A stretch of DNA of 64,000 nucleotides from Streptomyces griseoaurantiacus (GTDB taxonomy: Bacteria > Actinomycetota > Actinomycetes > Streptomycetales > Streptomycetaceae), in NCBI GenBank assembly GCA_014656015.1, contig BNBP01000018.1, forward strand, positions 1-64,000, in the 5' to 3' direction. The translations under genes were made by a program, and so were the position numbers. Below the pieces are notes generated by a model. The model ran no database searches, had not been told where the DNA came from, and saw only the letters and a list, made by a program, of their open reading frames with translations. Shown one piece after another: positions 26,272-34,959 of this stretch (positions are counted from its first letter, which is position 1; each line of letters starts with the position of its first letter).

Positions 26272-27587
26272 GCGCCCATCTCCCCCTTCAGGAAGGCTCC
26301 GAGTCGTCGCACGCCCGTGGTGATCTGTTCAGGGGTGAGGTAACTGCACGACAGCCGCAGTACGTCGGTGCCCCCCGGGCCCTGGTGGAAGTGGGCCATG
26401 GGTGTCCACAGCACCCCGTAGGCGTCGGCCGAGCGGGCGAGCAGCGCGTCGTCGGCAGGTACGGGCAACCGCATGCGTACGAAGAAGCCGCCCGCCGGCC
26501 GGTTCCAGCGGATGCCGGGGGGAAGCCCCTGCTCCGTCAACCGGTCCAGGCCGCCCAGCAGGAGTGCGAGATTGCGGCGGTAGAGCGCGGAACGCGCACG
26601 GCAGCGACGGGCGAGGGAGCCGCCGTGCTCCAGCAGCATTCCGGCGACCACGGCCTGTGACAGCGGGGGAGTGTTGACGGTCACCATGGTCTTGAGCCGG
26701 GCCAGGTGATCGGCCAGCAGCGTGCGGTCACCCTCGGGGGTGACCACCTCCTGGTCGGCCACGACGTAGCCGACGCGGACGCCGGGGAAGCACACCTTGG
26801 AGAAGGTGCCGAGGTGGACGACCCGGCGATTGCGGTCCAGGGCCTTCAGCGACGGCAGTTCGTCCCCCGGGGCGGCGGTGAAACCGTAGACGTTGTCCTC
26901 CAGGACGAGGAAGTCCTCCGCCTCGGCCAGCTCCAGCAGCCGCTCGCGGTCCCTTCTGCCCATGCGGTTGCCGCCGGGATTGGAGAAGTCCGGTGCCACG
27001 TAACAGATCCGGAGCCGGCGGCCCTCGCGCCGGGCCGCGTGGCAGGCCGCGCGCAGCGCCTCCACCCGCAGGCCGCCGTCCCCCTCGGGCACGGGCACGG
27101 TCTCGACGCCGAGCATCCGGGCCGCGCCCGTGACGCCCACGTAGCAGGGGTCCGCCACGGCCAGCAGATCGTCCGTGGACCGGATCAGGACCCGTAGCAC
27201 CAGGAGCATCGCCTCCTGCGCCCCCACGGTGACGACGACCGACTGTTCCGCGGCCTCCACTCCGTGGTCGCGCCGGAGCAGGTCGGCGACCAGGGCGTTG
27301 ATCAATCCCCGGCTGGGGCCGTACTCGTAGAGCAGGCGGCGCGCGGTCGACGGGGAATGCCCCCACTCCGTGACCGCGTGGTCGAGGAAGCGGCTCAGAC
27401 ACCGCTCGACGTCCAGGTCGGCATAGGTGTCCGGGTGAGGGGCGCCGGGCGCGAAGGAGATCGCGTCCGGGTAGCGGCGCATCACCTCGTTGAGGAACTC
27501 CACGGAACGCAGCACCGGGTCGGCGAGGCAGGAGTGGAGCCGTGACACCTCGAGCGCGGGCGGCGCGTGCGGGGCCCGTCCGTTCAC
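26268..27587 (-). CDS. PLP aminotransferase, HpgT-like
   Basis: A 439-residue fold-type I aminotransferase of the class I/II (2-aminoadipate/MocR-C) branch, without the MocR DNA-binding domain. The PLP Lys lies in LGTFSKVCFPGVRVGYVV. The ring-binding Asp/Tyr region is VAPDFSNPGGNRMGRRDRE, and the N-terminal ISFAPGAPHPDTY is typical. Beside dpgA, dpgB and dpgC the expected role is amination of 3,5-dihydroxyphenylglyoxylate to 3,5-dihydroxyphenylglycine, as HpgT does in glycopeptide clusters. GTG 27587 overlaps the dpgC stop (GTGA). Stereochemistry and amino donor are not visible in the sequence. Confidence 0.85.
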   Translation of the reverse strand: MNGRAPHAPPALEVSRLHSCLADPVLRSVEFLNEVMRRYPDAISFAPGAPHPDTYADLDVERCLSRFLDHAVTEWGHSPSTARRLLYEYGPSRGLINALVADLLRRDHGVEAAEQSVVVTVGAQEAMLLVLRVLIRSTDDLLAVADPCYVGVTGAARMLGVETVPVPEGDGGLRVEALRAACHAARREGRRLRICYVAPDFSNPGGNRMGRRDRERLLELAEAEDFLVLEDNVYGFTAAPGDELPSLKALDRNRRVVHLGTFSKVCFPGVRVGYVVADQEVVTPEGDRTLLADHLARLKTMVTVNTPPLSQAVVAGMLLEHGGSLARRCRARSALYRRNLALLLGGLDRLTEQGLPPGIRWNRPAGGFFVRMRLPVPADDALLARSADAYGVLWTPMAHFHQGPGGTDVLRLSCSYLTPEQITTGVRRLGAFLKGEMGA

Positions 27588-28924
27588 GGTCGGGCCCAGC
27601 GGCGTTCGATCCGGTCCAGCACGTCCGGGCTGTAGATGCGCTCCGCCTGCACCACGGCGAACTCGGCGAGATAGGAACGGAGCGTCTCCCGGGGCTCCTC
27701 GGCCAGGGTGAGCATGGCGCGGTTGGCCACCACCGCGGGGGCGGCCAGTTCGGCCACGGCCCGGTCGACGGCGTCCGACAGACGGTCGGCGGGCACCACC
27801 TCGTCGCACACCAGCTCGGCGCCCGCCTCGCCCGCCCTCAGACGGCGCCCGGACAGCAGCACCTGCCGTGCGAGGCGGGCGCCGGTGAGCCTGGTGAGAC
27901 GGAGGTTGCCGAGACCGGGCACGATGCCCTCGTCCGCCGCGGGCAGGCTGAAGAAGGCGCCTTCCGCCGCCAGTACCCGGTCCACGACGAGCAGCAACTG
28001 CATGCCGCCGCCGATGGCGAAGGAGTCGACGGCCGCGACCCACGGCTTGTGCACGGCAGCCGGTGCGGACCATCCGGTGTCCGGGGTCAGCAGCCCGTGT
28101 GCCAGTTTGTTGACGTATCCGAGTTCCCGGCCGAGCAGGAAGTCCGTGTAGGAGATCGCACCGTTGCGCAGGTCCTTCAGATTGATTCCGGCGCTGAAGA
28201 CACGGCGCCCGGAGTAGCGCGGGTGGTCCACGGGGCCGCCCCGCAGCACCCCCACCCGGACCCGCTCGTCGAGCAGGGCCAGGTCCACAGCGGTCTCCAT
28301 GTCGGCGATGAGCCTGTTGTCCTCGGCGTTGAGACAGTGGCCGTTGCGGAAGGTGACGTGCGCGGCGGGGCCGTGTCGGCGCACCGTGACCGTGTCCAGT
28401 TCCACCACGTCGTGGCGGCGGAAGTCGCCGAGACGGTCCCTGGAGCCCGGTGCCGGATGCAGCATGGTGTCGATCAGATGGTTGCCGGCCGGTGAGGAGC
28501 GCAGCAGGGCGCCGAAGAAGACGCCGAGATCGACCTCGTGCCCCTCCTTGTGCGCCTGGATGCGGCTGTGGTCGTCGGCGAGCTGTGCGGCGGTCGGCAC
28601 CAGGCCCGGGAGCCGGGTCTGGGCCTGCCGCACCAGGTCCGGCAGCCGGCGTCGGACGGTGCGGCCGTCGGTGAGCACCTCGTAGGCCTGGGGTGCGTGC
28701 CGCGCCAGGAAGTCGTGGCGGCCGGTACGGCGCGCCTCGTGGAGCGCCGCCGCCCGCTCGGCCTGTGCGCGGTCGCGGGCCGGACGGGGCGGCAGCAGGC
28801 CCAGGAGCCGGTCGGTGTGCGCGATGTACAGGCGCAGGGCGGTGTGGTCCGCGTCGAACCGACCGGTGGGTGCCGGCAGGGCGGGTACGGAGCCGGTCGG
28901 CGAGACGGCGGGGACGGAGGTCAT
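27584..28924 (-). CDS. dpgC: 3,5-dihydroxyphenylacetyl-CoA dioxygenase DpgC
   Basis: A 446-residue crotonase-fold enzyme. DpgC is a cofactor-independent dioxygenase that converts 3,5-dihydroxyphenylacetyl-CoA and O2 to 3,5-dihydroxyphenylglyoxylate and CoA. A helical N-terminal domain (about 1-200; RLYIAHTDRLLGLLPPRPAR) precedes the crotonase core, as in DpgC. The core has GRRVFSAGINLKDL, AAVDSFAIGGGMQLLLVVD and FSLPAADEGIVPGLGNLRL. Length matches DpgC (about 430-440). ATG 28924 overlaps the dpgB stop (ATGA). It sits third in the dpgA-dpgB-dpgC-aminotransferase order seen in glycopeptide pathways. Confidence 0.9.
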   Translation of the reverse strand: MTSVPAVSPTGSVPALPAPTGRFDADHTALRLYIAHTDRLLGLLPPRPARDRAQAERAAALHEARRTGRHDFLARHAPQAYEVLTDGRTVRRRLPDLVRQAQTRLPGLVPTAAQLADDHSRIQAHKEGHEVDLGVFFGALLRSSPAGNHLIDTMLHPAPGSRDRLGDFRRHDVVELDTVTVRRHGPAAHVTFRNGHCLNAEDNRLIADMETAVDLALLDERVRVGVLRGGPVDHPRYSGRRVFSAGINLKDLRNGAISYTDFLLGRELGYVNKLAHGLLTPDTGWSAPAAVHKPWVAAVDSFAIGGGMQLLLVVDRVLAAEGAFFSLPAADEGIVPGLGNLRLTRLTGARLARQVLLSGRRLRAGEAGAELVCDEVVPADRLSDAVDRAVAELAAPAVVANRAMLTLAEEPRETLRSYLAEFAVVQAERIYSPDVLDRIERRWARP

Positions 28925-29634
28925 GACCGCTCCCGCCCGTCGTGCCCGCTCTCCGCGAGCCGGCGCAGTTCGCGGTCGCAGGCGGCCAGATGGGCGCCCA
29001 GCGCGTCCTGGAACTCCGTGGCCGGCGCCTCGAGGAGGAGTTGGCGGCGTACGGCCAGCTCCCGGTCCGAGATGCGCCCCATCAGCACGACGGCGGTGTG
29101 AGCGGCCTCGGTCAGGTCCTCGCTGAGCTGATCGATGAGGCCCACCTCGTGGGCCCGGCGGGCGTCCAGATCGTCTCCCCACAGCACGATCTGCCGGGCC
29201 CGGGCGGTACCGAGTTGCTGGGCGAGCCGGTACACCGCCATGCCGGGCCAGAAGTGCCCGTCGTTCACCGGCAGCATCAGCAGCAGACCGGGATCGCCGA
29301 TGCGGAAGTCGCTGGCGAGCAGAAGGTCCAGCGCCGGGCCCCCGCAGATGCCCTCGGCGGTGCTCACGATCATGGCCGGCAGCTTCTCCAGGCGGCGGAC
29401 GGCGCGCTCCCAGCGGTTGACGTCCCGCACGTCGACCCGGGCCGGCCAGGGCCGGCGATGAGCCGGTACCGGGTGCAGCAGCAGCCGCAACACGGTGTGC
29501 CGTCCGGGTTCCTCCACCTGGTCGCACGCCGCGTTCAGCCGTGCCGTGAGTTCCGGCAGGGGCAGTGTGGCGTCGATGCCGACGTGGAGCCCCAGCTCGT
29601 CCGAGGTGTGTTCCTGATCGCTGCCCGGTCGCAC
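28921..29634 (-). CDS. dpgB: Enoyl-CoA hydratase-like DpgB
   Basis: A 237-residue crotonase-superfamily protein. DpgB assists the type III synthase DpgA in releasing and aromatising the tetraketide to 3,5-dihydroxyphenylacetyl-CoA. Core features are MIVSTAEGICGGPALDLLLA, SDFRIGDPGLLLMLPVNDG and YRLAQQLGTARARQIVLWG. It is shorter than catabolic hydratases, as DpgB is. GTG 29634 is chosen because a perfect AAGGAGG lies eight bases upstream; an ATG at 29664 overlapping the dpgA stop is an alternative. No dpgD homologue is present in the window. Confidence 0.86.
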   Translation of the reverse strand: MRPGSDQEHTSDELGLHVGIDATLPLPELTARLNAACDQVEEPGRHTVLRLLLHPVPAHRRPWPARVDVRDVNRWERAVRRLEKLPAMIVSTAEGICGGPALDLLLASDFRIGDPGLLLMLPVNDGHFWPGMAVYRLAQQLGTARARQIVLWGDDLDARRAHEVGLIDQLSEDLTEAAHTAVVLMGRISDRELAVRRQLLLEAPATEFQDALGAHLAACDRELRRLAESGHDGRERS

Positions 29635-29657
29635 CGCTGCAGCCTCCTTACGACGTG

Positions 29658-30746
29658 TCACCATCGTGCGAGGGCCATCTCGACGGTCGATCCCGGGCCC
29701 ATGGTCATGAGGACTCCGACGTCCCCTTCCGTCACCCCTCCTTCGCGCGCGAGCCGTTGGTAGGAGAAGAGGAAGGAGCCGCTGGACAGGTTGCCGTGGT
29801 CGCGCAGCACCCCGATGGTGTGCCGGACGTCGTGGCGGCTGAGGCCGAGATTGACGCGTACGGAGTCCACGACCTTCTTCCCCCCGGCGTGCACCACCCA
29901 GTGGGACACCTCCGACCGGGTCACACCGGTGCCGTCCAGGAGCCGTCCGAGGCTCTCCTCCGCGTGGGCTCCGACCACATAGGGCACCTGGGGGTCGAGG
30001 CCGAAGCTGAATCTGTGCCGGTCGTCGTCCCAGTCGTAGCGCATGGCGTCCACCGCCTCGGGGATGGTCCGGCTGGCGAAGCGCAGCAGCCGCGGTCCGG
30101 AAGACACCGGATCCGGGGCGCCGGAGATCACCGCGACCGCGGCGGCGCCGTCGCCGAAGAGGCTGTTGACGACGGAGGTGCGCAGGGTGCCGTCGAAGAC
30201 GTAGGCGGCCGAGCACACCTCGATGCACACCATGACCGCCAGCTCACCGGGATGACACCGGGACCATGCCGCCACGGCGGACAACGCGTTGAGTCCGGCG
30301 TTGCAGCCCATGCCGACGACGTCGAGGCGGGAACACGTGGTGCTCACGCCCATGTCCTTGAGCAGCAGCGCGGAGAACCCCGGTGTCAGGAAGCCGGTGG
30401 AGGTGACGCAGCACAGATGGCGCACGTCCGTCAGCTCGCGGCCGGCGTCGGCCAGGCAGGCGAGTACCGCCTCCCGACCCATCCGCAGCCCTTCCCTCGT
30501 GTGCTTGGCCAGCAGTTCGCCCTGCGTCTCGGCATCGCCGGGACCTCCGGGCAAGGGCGTCGGAAGGGTCAGGCCACGCCGTTCGATGGCGCTGTTGAGG
30601 AAGACGGAGCGGATGACCGGATCGGAGACCCCGAACAGCTCCAGCAGCTCCGGCTGGCTGTACGAGACGGGGGGCACAGCGGTTCCGACGCCGACGAGTC
30701 GCGCGGACGTGGGCGTGTCCTCCTGCTCCGGGTGCTCCGCCGTCAC
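29658..30746 (-). CDS. dpgA: Type III polyketide synthase DpgA
   Basis: A 362-residue chalcone-synthase-fold enzyme that condenses four malonyl-CoA units toward 3,5-dihydroxyphenylacetyl-CoA. The catalytic triad is visible: Cys148 in DVVGMGCNAGLNAL, His286 in HWVVHAGGKKVV, and Asn319 in LRDHGNLSSGS. The family G-rich C-terminus is MTMGPGSTVEMAL. The downstream dpgB, dpgC and aminotransferase support DpgA over other type III synthases. GTG 30746 overlaps the amidinotransferase stop (GTGA). Motif spacing is normal; no truncation is seen. Confidence 0.91.
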   Translation of the reverse strand: MTAEHPEQEDTPTSARLVGVGTAVPPVSYSQPELLELFGVSDPVIRSVFLNSAIERRGLTLPTPLPGGPGDAETQGELLAKHTREGLRMGREAVLACLADAGRELTDVRHLCCVTSTGFLTPGFSALLLKDMGVSTTCSRLDVVGMGCNAGLNALSAVAAWSRCHPGELAVMVCIEVCSAAYVFDGTLRTSVVNSLFGDGAAAVAVISGAPDPVSSGPRLLRFASRTIPEAVDAMRYDWDDDRHRFSFGLDPQVPYVVGAHAEESLGRLLDGTGVTRSEVSHWVVHAGGKKVVDSVRVNLGLSRHDVRHTIGVLRDHGNLSSGSFLFSYQRLAREGGVTEGDVGVLMTMGPGSTVEMALARW

Positions 30747-31903
30747 GAGAGGTAGTCCTCGGCCCCGCCTTCGCGCACCGTGTCGAGGGTGAAGCAGTGG
30801 AAGCCGCCGCCGAAGAGACGGCGGTGCCGGTGCCGTACGGGTACCACGGTGAAGGCGTGTTTCTCCAGGGTGCGCATCAGCTCCGGGCAGGCGTCGTTGA
30901 CCAGCACGGTGTCCGGGGTGACGGACAGGACGTTCAGGTCGATGAAGGGGCTCGCCAGGACGAGGTCGCTGTCGTCGTACGACGGGAAGTGATCGCCCTG
31001 CGGGGCCGGCGGAGTGATCAGGTCCCACGAGCGCAGTGCCTCGGGCAGTTTGTCGCGTACGGCGGGCGAGCGGACGAGCAGCGTGCCGGGACGCAGCGCG
31101 AGGACCATGCTGTCGATGTGGCTGTCGCTGAGCCGGTGCACCCGGTGGATGCGGAAACGTCCCGCCAGGTGCCGCTCCAGCCAGTCGCAGCCGAGGGAGT
31201 GGTGGGCGGTGGACACGTTGACCACCATGTCCCGGCCGAGCCTGAGGATCTGCGCGGCGTCGATCATCATCTCGGTACCGACGTCGTAGCACGAGGGCTG
31301 GGGATCGGCGATGGGTTCCGTCGGGCCGCCGACCGTGCTGACACGTGCGTACGACAGGTCGAAGGAGGAGTCGGTCATCAGGGGGCGCGGCATGACCGTC
31401 CACCGTGCGCCCCGCTCGAAGTAGCGCTGGAAGACCGGCTTGAGGAACTGCGTCTCGAAGTAGCGGGAACGGATCATGGGCGGCGTCTCGATGATCTCGT
31501 CGCCGGCGATGAGAGTGTTGTCCCGGACGTTCAGCGGGGGAACGACCGAAGCGCTCCAGGCGGGGGTGCGGACCTCGGCGGTGCTCGCGTCCACGTCCAT
31601 CGGGCGGAGCACGGTCACACCGAGGGCGGTGAGGGCTTCCTCGATGCCGTTCAGGTCCTCCGCCAGCTCCTCGACGTACCGCTGCTTGATGGCGACCGTG
31701 CCCGTGGGGGGCGAGGCGGACCGGCCTCGGGCCGTGAGCCGGGGGTAGTACCACTCGGAGCGGGTGGAGTTGTCGCCCGCGATGTTGTCGTGGAAGAAGA
31801 GGTCGAACGAGAGTTCACGCTGGTGCGACGTGTAGTTGGTGGCGGAACCGACCACCACCTCCCTGAGGGGCGACCATTCGTCGAAGCTGTTGAGCGTCGT
31901 CAT
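30743..31903 (-). CDS. Amidinotransferase (arginine:amine amidinotransferase family)
   Basis: A 386-residue protein of the glycine/inosamine-phosphate amidinotransferase family. It should move an amidino group from arginine to an amine to make a guanidino product. The active-site Cys is Cys370 in FGGGFHCFTLDTVR, the His is His262 in SDSHIDSMV, and the Asp is in MIDAAQILRLG (about residue 215). As first gene of the dpg operon, its likely acceptor is the alpha-amine of 3,5-dihydroxyphenylglycine, giving the alpha-guanidino acid known from pheganomycin and resorcinomycin. ATG 31903 has GGAG about eight bases upstream; ATG 31915 is an alternative. All downstream genes are tightly coupled to it. 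Confidence 0.9.
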   Translation of the reverse strand: MTTLNSFDEWSPLREVVVGSATNYTSHQRELSFDLFFHDNIAGDNSTRSEWYYPRLTARGRSASPPTGTVAIKQRYVEELAEDLNGIEEALTALGVTVLRPMDVDASTAEVRTPAWSASVVPPLNVRDNTLIAGDEIIETPPMIRSRYFETQFLKPVFQRYFERGARWTVMPRPLMTDSSFDLSYARVSTVGGPTEPIADPQPSCYDVGTEMMIDAAQILRLGRDMVVNVSTAHHSLGCDWLERHLAGRFRIHRVHRLSDSHIDSMVLALRPGTLLVRSPAVRDKLPEALRSWDLITPPAPQGDHFPSYDDSDLVLASPFIDLNVLSVTPDTVLVNDACPELMRTLEKHAFTVVPVRHRHRRLFGGGFHCFTLDTVREGGAEDYLS

Positions 31904-32535
31904 AGGAAGCTCCATCGATTTCCTCACGAGTCTCGCGGGGACGCCGGCCGGGAAAAGCGCCGGACAATCGCGTGAGACAGCCGCACACCTTTGGGCATCA
32001 CACGTGCTGAGCGCTGCCAGTGTTGGACATGCGCCCGACAAGGGGAAGACCACGGCGGAGCCGCCCCCGGCGGTTTCGGCCATCTCATTTCGTTGCTTCG
32101 GCGGTCTTCCTGCTCACGGGCCTCACGCGCATCACAGGAAGAGGCGACCGAAAGATGAGTGGGCCAACTGGTCCTGTCGCACTCGTATTACCCCGCGCCC
32201 GGGTCTCTTCCGAGGCTGTCCGAAACCCGTCCCCCAGGGGTTGTGCGGCGTCCCCGGAGCCTCGCAGGATGACCGGGCGCTGTGAGAAATGACTGCCCTC
32301 CGTCCGTCTGGCGGACGGTTCGTGGCGGACGCGTTCGACAGTCGACTGCTCCGTGGCCACGAGGTGCGCGCACCAGGTCGGTGCGCCGTGGTCGGTATCG
32401 GTTCCTTGTACGGAGACGCGGGCTCGCAAGGGGTCCGTGGTGCCATGGCGGCCGTTGCGGACACCCGGTTCCCGGGCCGGACGCTCGGCGTGCGCGACTC
32501 AACACCCTCGATCGGTACGACTCGGGAGGACCGCA
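31904..32535. other. Divergent control region of the cluster
   Basis: A 632-bp gap separates the minus-strand guanidino-Dpg operon from the plus-strand tailoring operon and must contain both promoters. It is less GC-rich than the flanking genes. A short hairpin, GTCCG/CGGAC, lies at 32301-32315. A possible 45-codon ORF is at 32155-32292. I see no convincing -35/-10 pair on either strand; a TACGAC 14 bp before the Shine-Dalgarno of the plus operon is only weak. Confidence 0.55.
32155..32292 (+). CDS. Possible 45-residue ORF with a TTA codon
   Basis: ATG 32155, with AGGAAGAGG about ten bases upstream, opens a 45-residue ORF beginning MSGPTGPVALVLPRARVSSE and ending GRCEK. Codon 12 is TTA (32188-32190), the only TTA I found in a plausible reading frame within the cluster, which would make it bldA-dependent. 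GC at third positions is weak and no family is recognised. An ORF starting at 32289 overlaps its stop but runs into the next gene out of frame. It could be a regulatory small protein, a precursor peptide or noise. Confidence 0.3.
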   Translation: MSGPTGPVALVLPRARVSSEAVRNPSPRGCAASPEPRRMTGRCEK

Positions 32536-33447
32536 GTGATACCGCACGTACAACTGCCGGGGCCGGCGGGCGAATGGACTTCGAAGGACCGGCAGTCCGT
32601 TGCCGAGAGGATCGGCGGAATCTGCCGGAAGGAGGGTTACTTCTTCGTCCACAATCACGGTGTTCCCGCCGAACTCCTCAAAGAGGTCTACGCGGAGATG
32701 CAGCGCTTCTATCGGCTGCCGCCGGAGGAGAAGAGCAAGTACGACGCCACGGAGAAGTCCCAGTTCCTGGGTTATCGCGGGCTCGGCAGGGAGAAAAGCC
32801 GGACGCATGCCGGGACGGAGGCCTGTGAGCAGTACCGGATCGGGAACACCACGCCCGACCTGGCACTGCCGGAATCGGTGGACTTCTATCACGAGCATTT
32901 CCCGAAGTCCCTGGAACTCTTCGGCCACCTCACACGGCTGGGTGACGGACTGCTCGCCGCGTGCGCGCTGGACCTCGGGCTGGAGGAGGACTTCTTCAGC
33001 GCGCATCTGGGTGCCCCCCTGCACCGCCTCGGCCTGAACTACTACGGGGCGAGCCACCTGTCCCGTGTCGGCTCGAAGGTCGACTACGCGATGTCCCCCC
33101 ACGTCGACCTGTCCCTGCTGACCATCCTCGACCAGGACGAACCGGGCCTGGACGTACGGGACACCGACGGGACGTGGCTGGAGGTGCCGAGCGTGGACTC
33201 CGCGCTGTTCGTCTTCCTGGCCGACTACGTGCAGCGCTGGTCGAACGGTCGGCACAGGGCGGCGCCGCACCGGGTGAGTGCCGTACGCCGCGACCGGATG
33301 TCCGTCCAGTACAAGCACCGGCCCGACTACGGCGTCGTCATCGCTCCGCTGGAGGCGCTCACGGGCCCGGACGAACCCGCCAAATACGCGCCGCTCGACA
33401 CCGGTTCCGACTACGTGGCGGTGCTGAGGTCGATTCTCGGCAGGTGA
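32536..33447 (+). CDS. Isopenicillin-N-synthase-like 2-oxoglutarate/Fe(II) oxygenase
   Basis: A 303-residue non-heme iron oxygenase. The DIOX_N-type N-terminus is VIPHVQLPGPAGEW, then KEGYFFVHNHGVP. The iron-binding His-x-Asp is in MSPHVDLSLLTIL (about residue 193), the distal His in GRHRAAPHRVSAV, and an RxS co-substrate motif in DRMSVQY. The enzyme should hydroxylate, desaturate or cyclise a cluster intermediate; the site is not predictable. GTG 32536 has GGGAGGA five bases upstream. It is the first gene of the plus-strand tailoring operon. Confidence 0.88.
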   Translation: MIPHVQLPGPAGEWTSKDRQSVAERIGGICRKEGYFFVHNHGVPAELLKEVYAEMQRFYRLPPEEKSKYDATEKSQFLGYRGLGREKSRTHAGTEACEQYRIGNTTPDLALPESVDFYHEHFPKSLELFGHLTRLGDGLLAACALDLGLEEDFFSAHLGAPLHRLGLNYYGASHLSRVGSKVDYAMSPHVDLSLLTILDQDEPGLDVRDTDGTWLEVPSVDSALFVFLADYVQRWSNGRHRAAPHRVSAVRRDRMSVQYKHRPDYGVVIAPLEALTGPDEPAKYAPLDTGSDYVAVLRSILGR

Positions 33448-33576
33448 CGCGGGCTCTCCGGCACGCGCGCAGATCGCGACTTTTGCCCGCGGACCGCGCC
33501 GGGGGCGTCTCGACGAGAGAGAGTACGGGGCCGCAATGAGCGCTCTCGAACCGCACGACGGAAGGGTGTCTGGGGC

Positions 33577-34959
33577 ATGACAATAGCGACCGGTCCCGGC
33601 ACCGGGGCGATATCGCGAAATCCGGTTCTCGACCACTACCACCGGCTTCCCGACATCGTGAGCGCATGTGCTCAGGAACGCGCGGGACGTCCGGACCCGG
33701 AGGCGTTCCGGCCGGACTTCGACTTCCCCCCGCTGGACGCGCGGATGCGGGAGTTCCTGGCCCCCGCGGCCCTTTCCTGGCGTCCGCTCCCGGACCTGGA
33801 CGGGCGGCGCATGCGGCTGCTGGACCTCACCGGCAACCCCGGCACGAGAACCACGAAGACCCTGGCCTCGCTGCTGATCGTGGCCCGGGCCGTCGCGCAC
33901 GTACGCCGCACCGGAGTCCCGGTCGTCCTGGTCACCCCCACCTCCGCCAACAAGGGCACCGCACTGCGCGACGCCGTGCTGCGTGCCCTGGACCTCGGGC
34001 TCGCCGAGCCGCACCAACTGCGGGTGGTGACGGTCTGCCCGGCGGTGTGCCGGGACAAGCTGCGGCGCAGCAGGCTGGCCACCGACCCCGAACTGCGCGC
34101 GCTGAATCCCGTCCTCGTCCACACGGGCCAGCAGGCCGAGGACGTCAAGCCGCTGACCCGTGCGTTCGTGCACGCGCACGCGGCGGAGTGGGCACGGCGC
34201 ACCGGCGGCCGGCTGTGGTTCTCGCTGGACCTGGCCAACTACATGGTGGCCGACACCACCCGGGCCCTTTTCGAGCACGACGTCGACCCGATACCCCCCG
34301 GCGAGGTGCGCGTGCACGCGCATGCCGTCTCCAGCGCCTTCGGTCTGCTCGGCTACCACACGGGCCGGGAGATCCTGGAGGCCACCGGCGAGGCGGCCGG
34401 CGGGCCGCGCCCGGAGTCCTTCCTCGTGCAGCACCTGCACATCCCCGACATGGTGCTCAGCCAGCGGTTCGGCAGTTTCGACCGCCGCAACGCGCCCGCC
34501 TACGAATGGGACGAGCGGGCGGAGCTGTACCGCCAGGACCGGGAACCCTGCTTCCCCTACGTGACGGACACCCCCAACGAGATACTCGACCCCACCTTCT
34601 ACACGCACCGGCCCGGTACCTCCGAGCGCATGAACGAGATCATCGGCAAGTTCGGCGGCGGCGGCATCGTGGTGTCCCGGCGCGAGTGCCTGGAGCACTA
34701 CGAGGCCATTGCCCGTGACCTGTCCGAGGCGGGGATCCCGCTCCCCGACGATCCGCAGCGGCTCGCGGAGTGGTCGCTGCTGATGGCGATGACGGGAGTC
34801 CGGGAGGGCGTCCGGCGCGGACTCATCGGCCCCGACCGGACGATCGTGGTCCATGCCTCGGGTACGTACGCCCACGGAGAGTACGAGCCCCTGCGGGAGG
34901 GCGACTACCAGTGGGTGCATGACGAGGCCGACGTGGCCGCTGCCGTCGGAGTCGCCTGA
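33577..34959 (+). CDS. Divergent fold-type-II PLP enzyme-like protein (threonine-synthase-like)
   Basis: A 460-residue protein that I cannot assign to a characterised family. Several segments align in order with threonine synthase. GNPGTRTTKTLAS (87-99) sits where PTGSFKDR carries the PLP Lys, making Lys94 the candidate. VTPTSANKGTALRDAV (119-134) sits where ASSGNTGAA binds PLP phosphate. GGGGIVVSRRECLEHYEAI (360-378) and IVVHASGTY (423-431) match the C-terminal glycine-rich and PLP-ring regions. These motifs are altered, so beta-replacement or elimination on an activated Ser/Thr-type substrate is inference only. Its stop abuts the next start, and together with that Rossmann protein it may make an unusual amino acid. 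Confidence 0.6.
   Translation: MTIATGPGTGAISRNPVLDHYHRLPDIVSACAQERAGRPDPEAFRPDFDFPPLDARMREFLAPAALSWRPLPDLDGRRMRLLDLTGNPGTRTTKTLASLLIVARAVAHVRRTGVPVVLVTPTSANKGTALRDAVLRALDLGLAEPHQLRVVTVCPAVCRDKLRRSRLATDPELRALNPVLVHTGQQAEDVKPLTRAFVHAHAAEWARRTGGRLWFSLDLANYMVADTTRALFEHDVDPIPPGEVRVHAHAVSSAFGLLGYHTGREILEATGEAAGGPRPESFLVQHLHIPDMVLSQRFGSFDRRNAPAYEWDERAELYRQDREPCFPYVTDTPNEILDPTFYTHRPGTSERMNEIIGKFGGGGIVVSRRECLEHYEAIARDLSEAGIPLPDDPQRLAEWSLLMAMTGVREGVRRGLIGPDRTIVVHASGTYAHGEYEPLREGDYQWVHDEADVAAAVGVA

Noticed and set aside
29658..30746. Type III synthase as a tetrahydroxynaphthalene (RppA) or alkylresorcinol synthase
   Set aside because: Coupled dpgB, dpgC and HpgT-like genes point to DpgA, and the operon lacks the P450/quinone genes usual beside rppA.
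32289..32828. A 179-codon plus-strand ORF starting in the divergent region
   Set aside because: It runs out of frame into the IPNS-like gene, whose HxD and RxS motifs are intact. Its sequence matches no family, so I treat it as a shadow.
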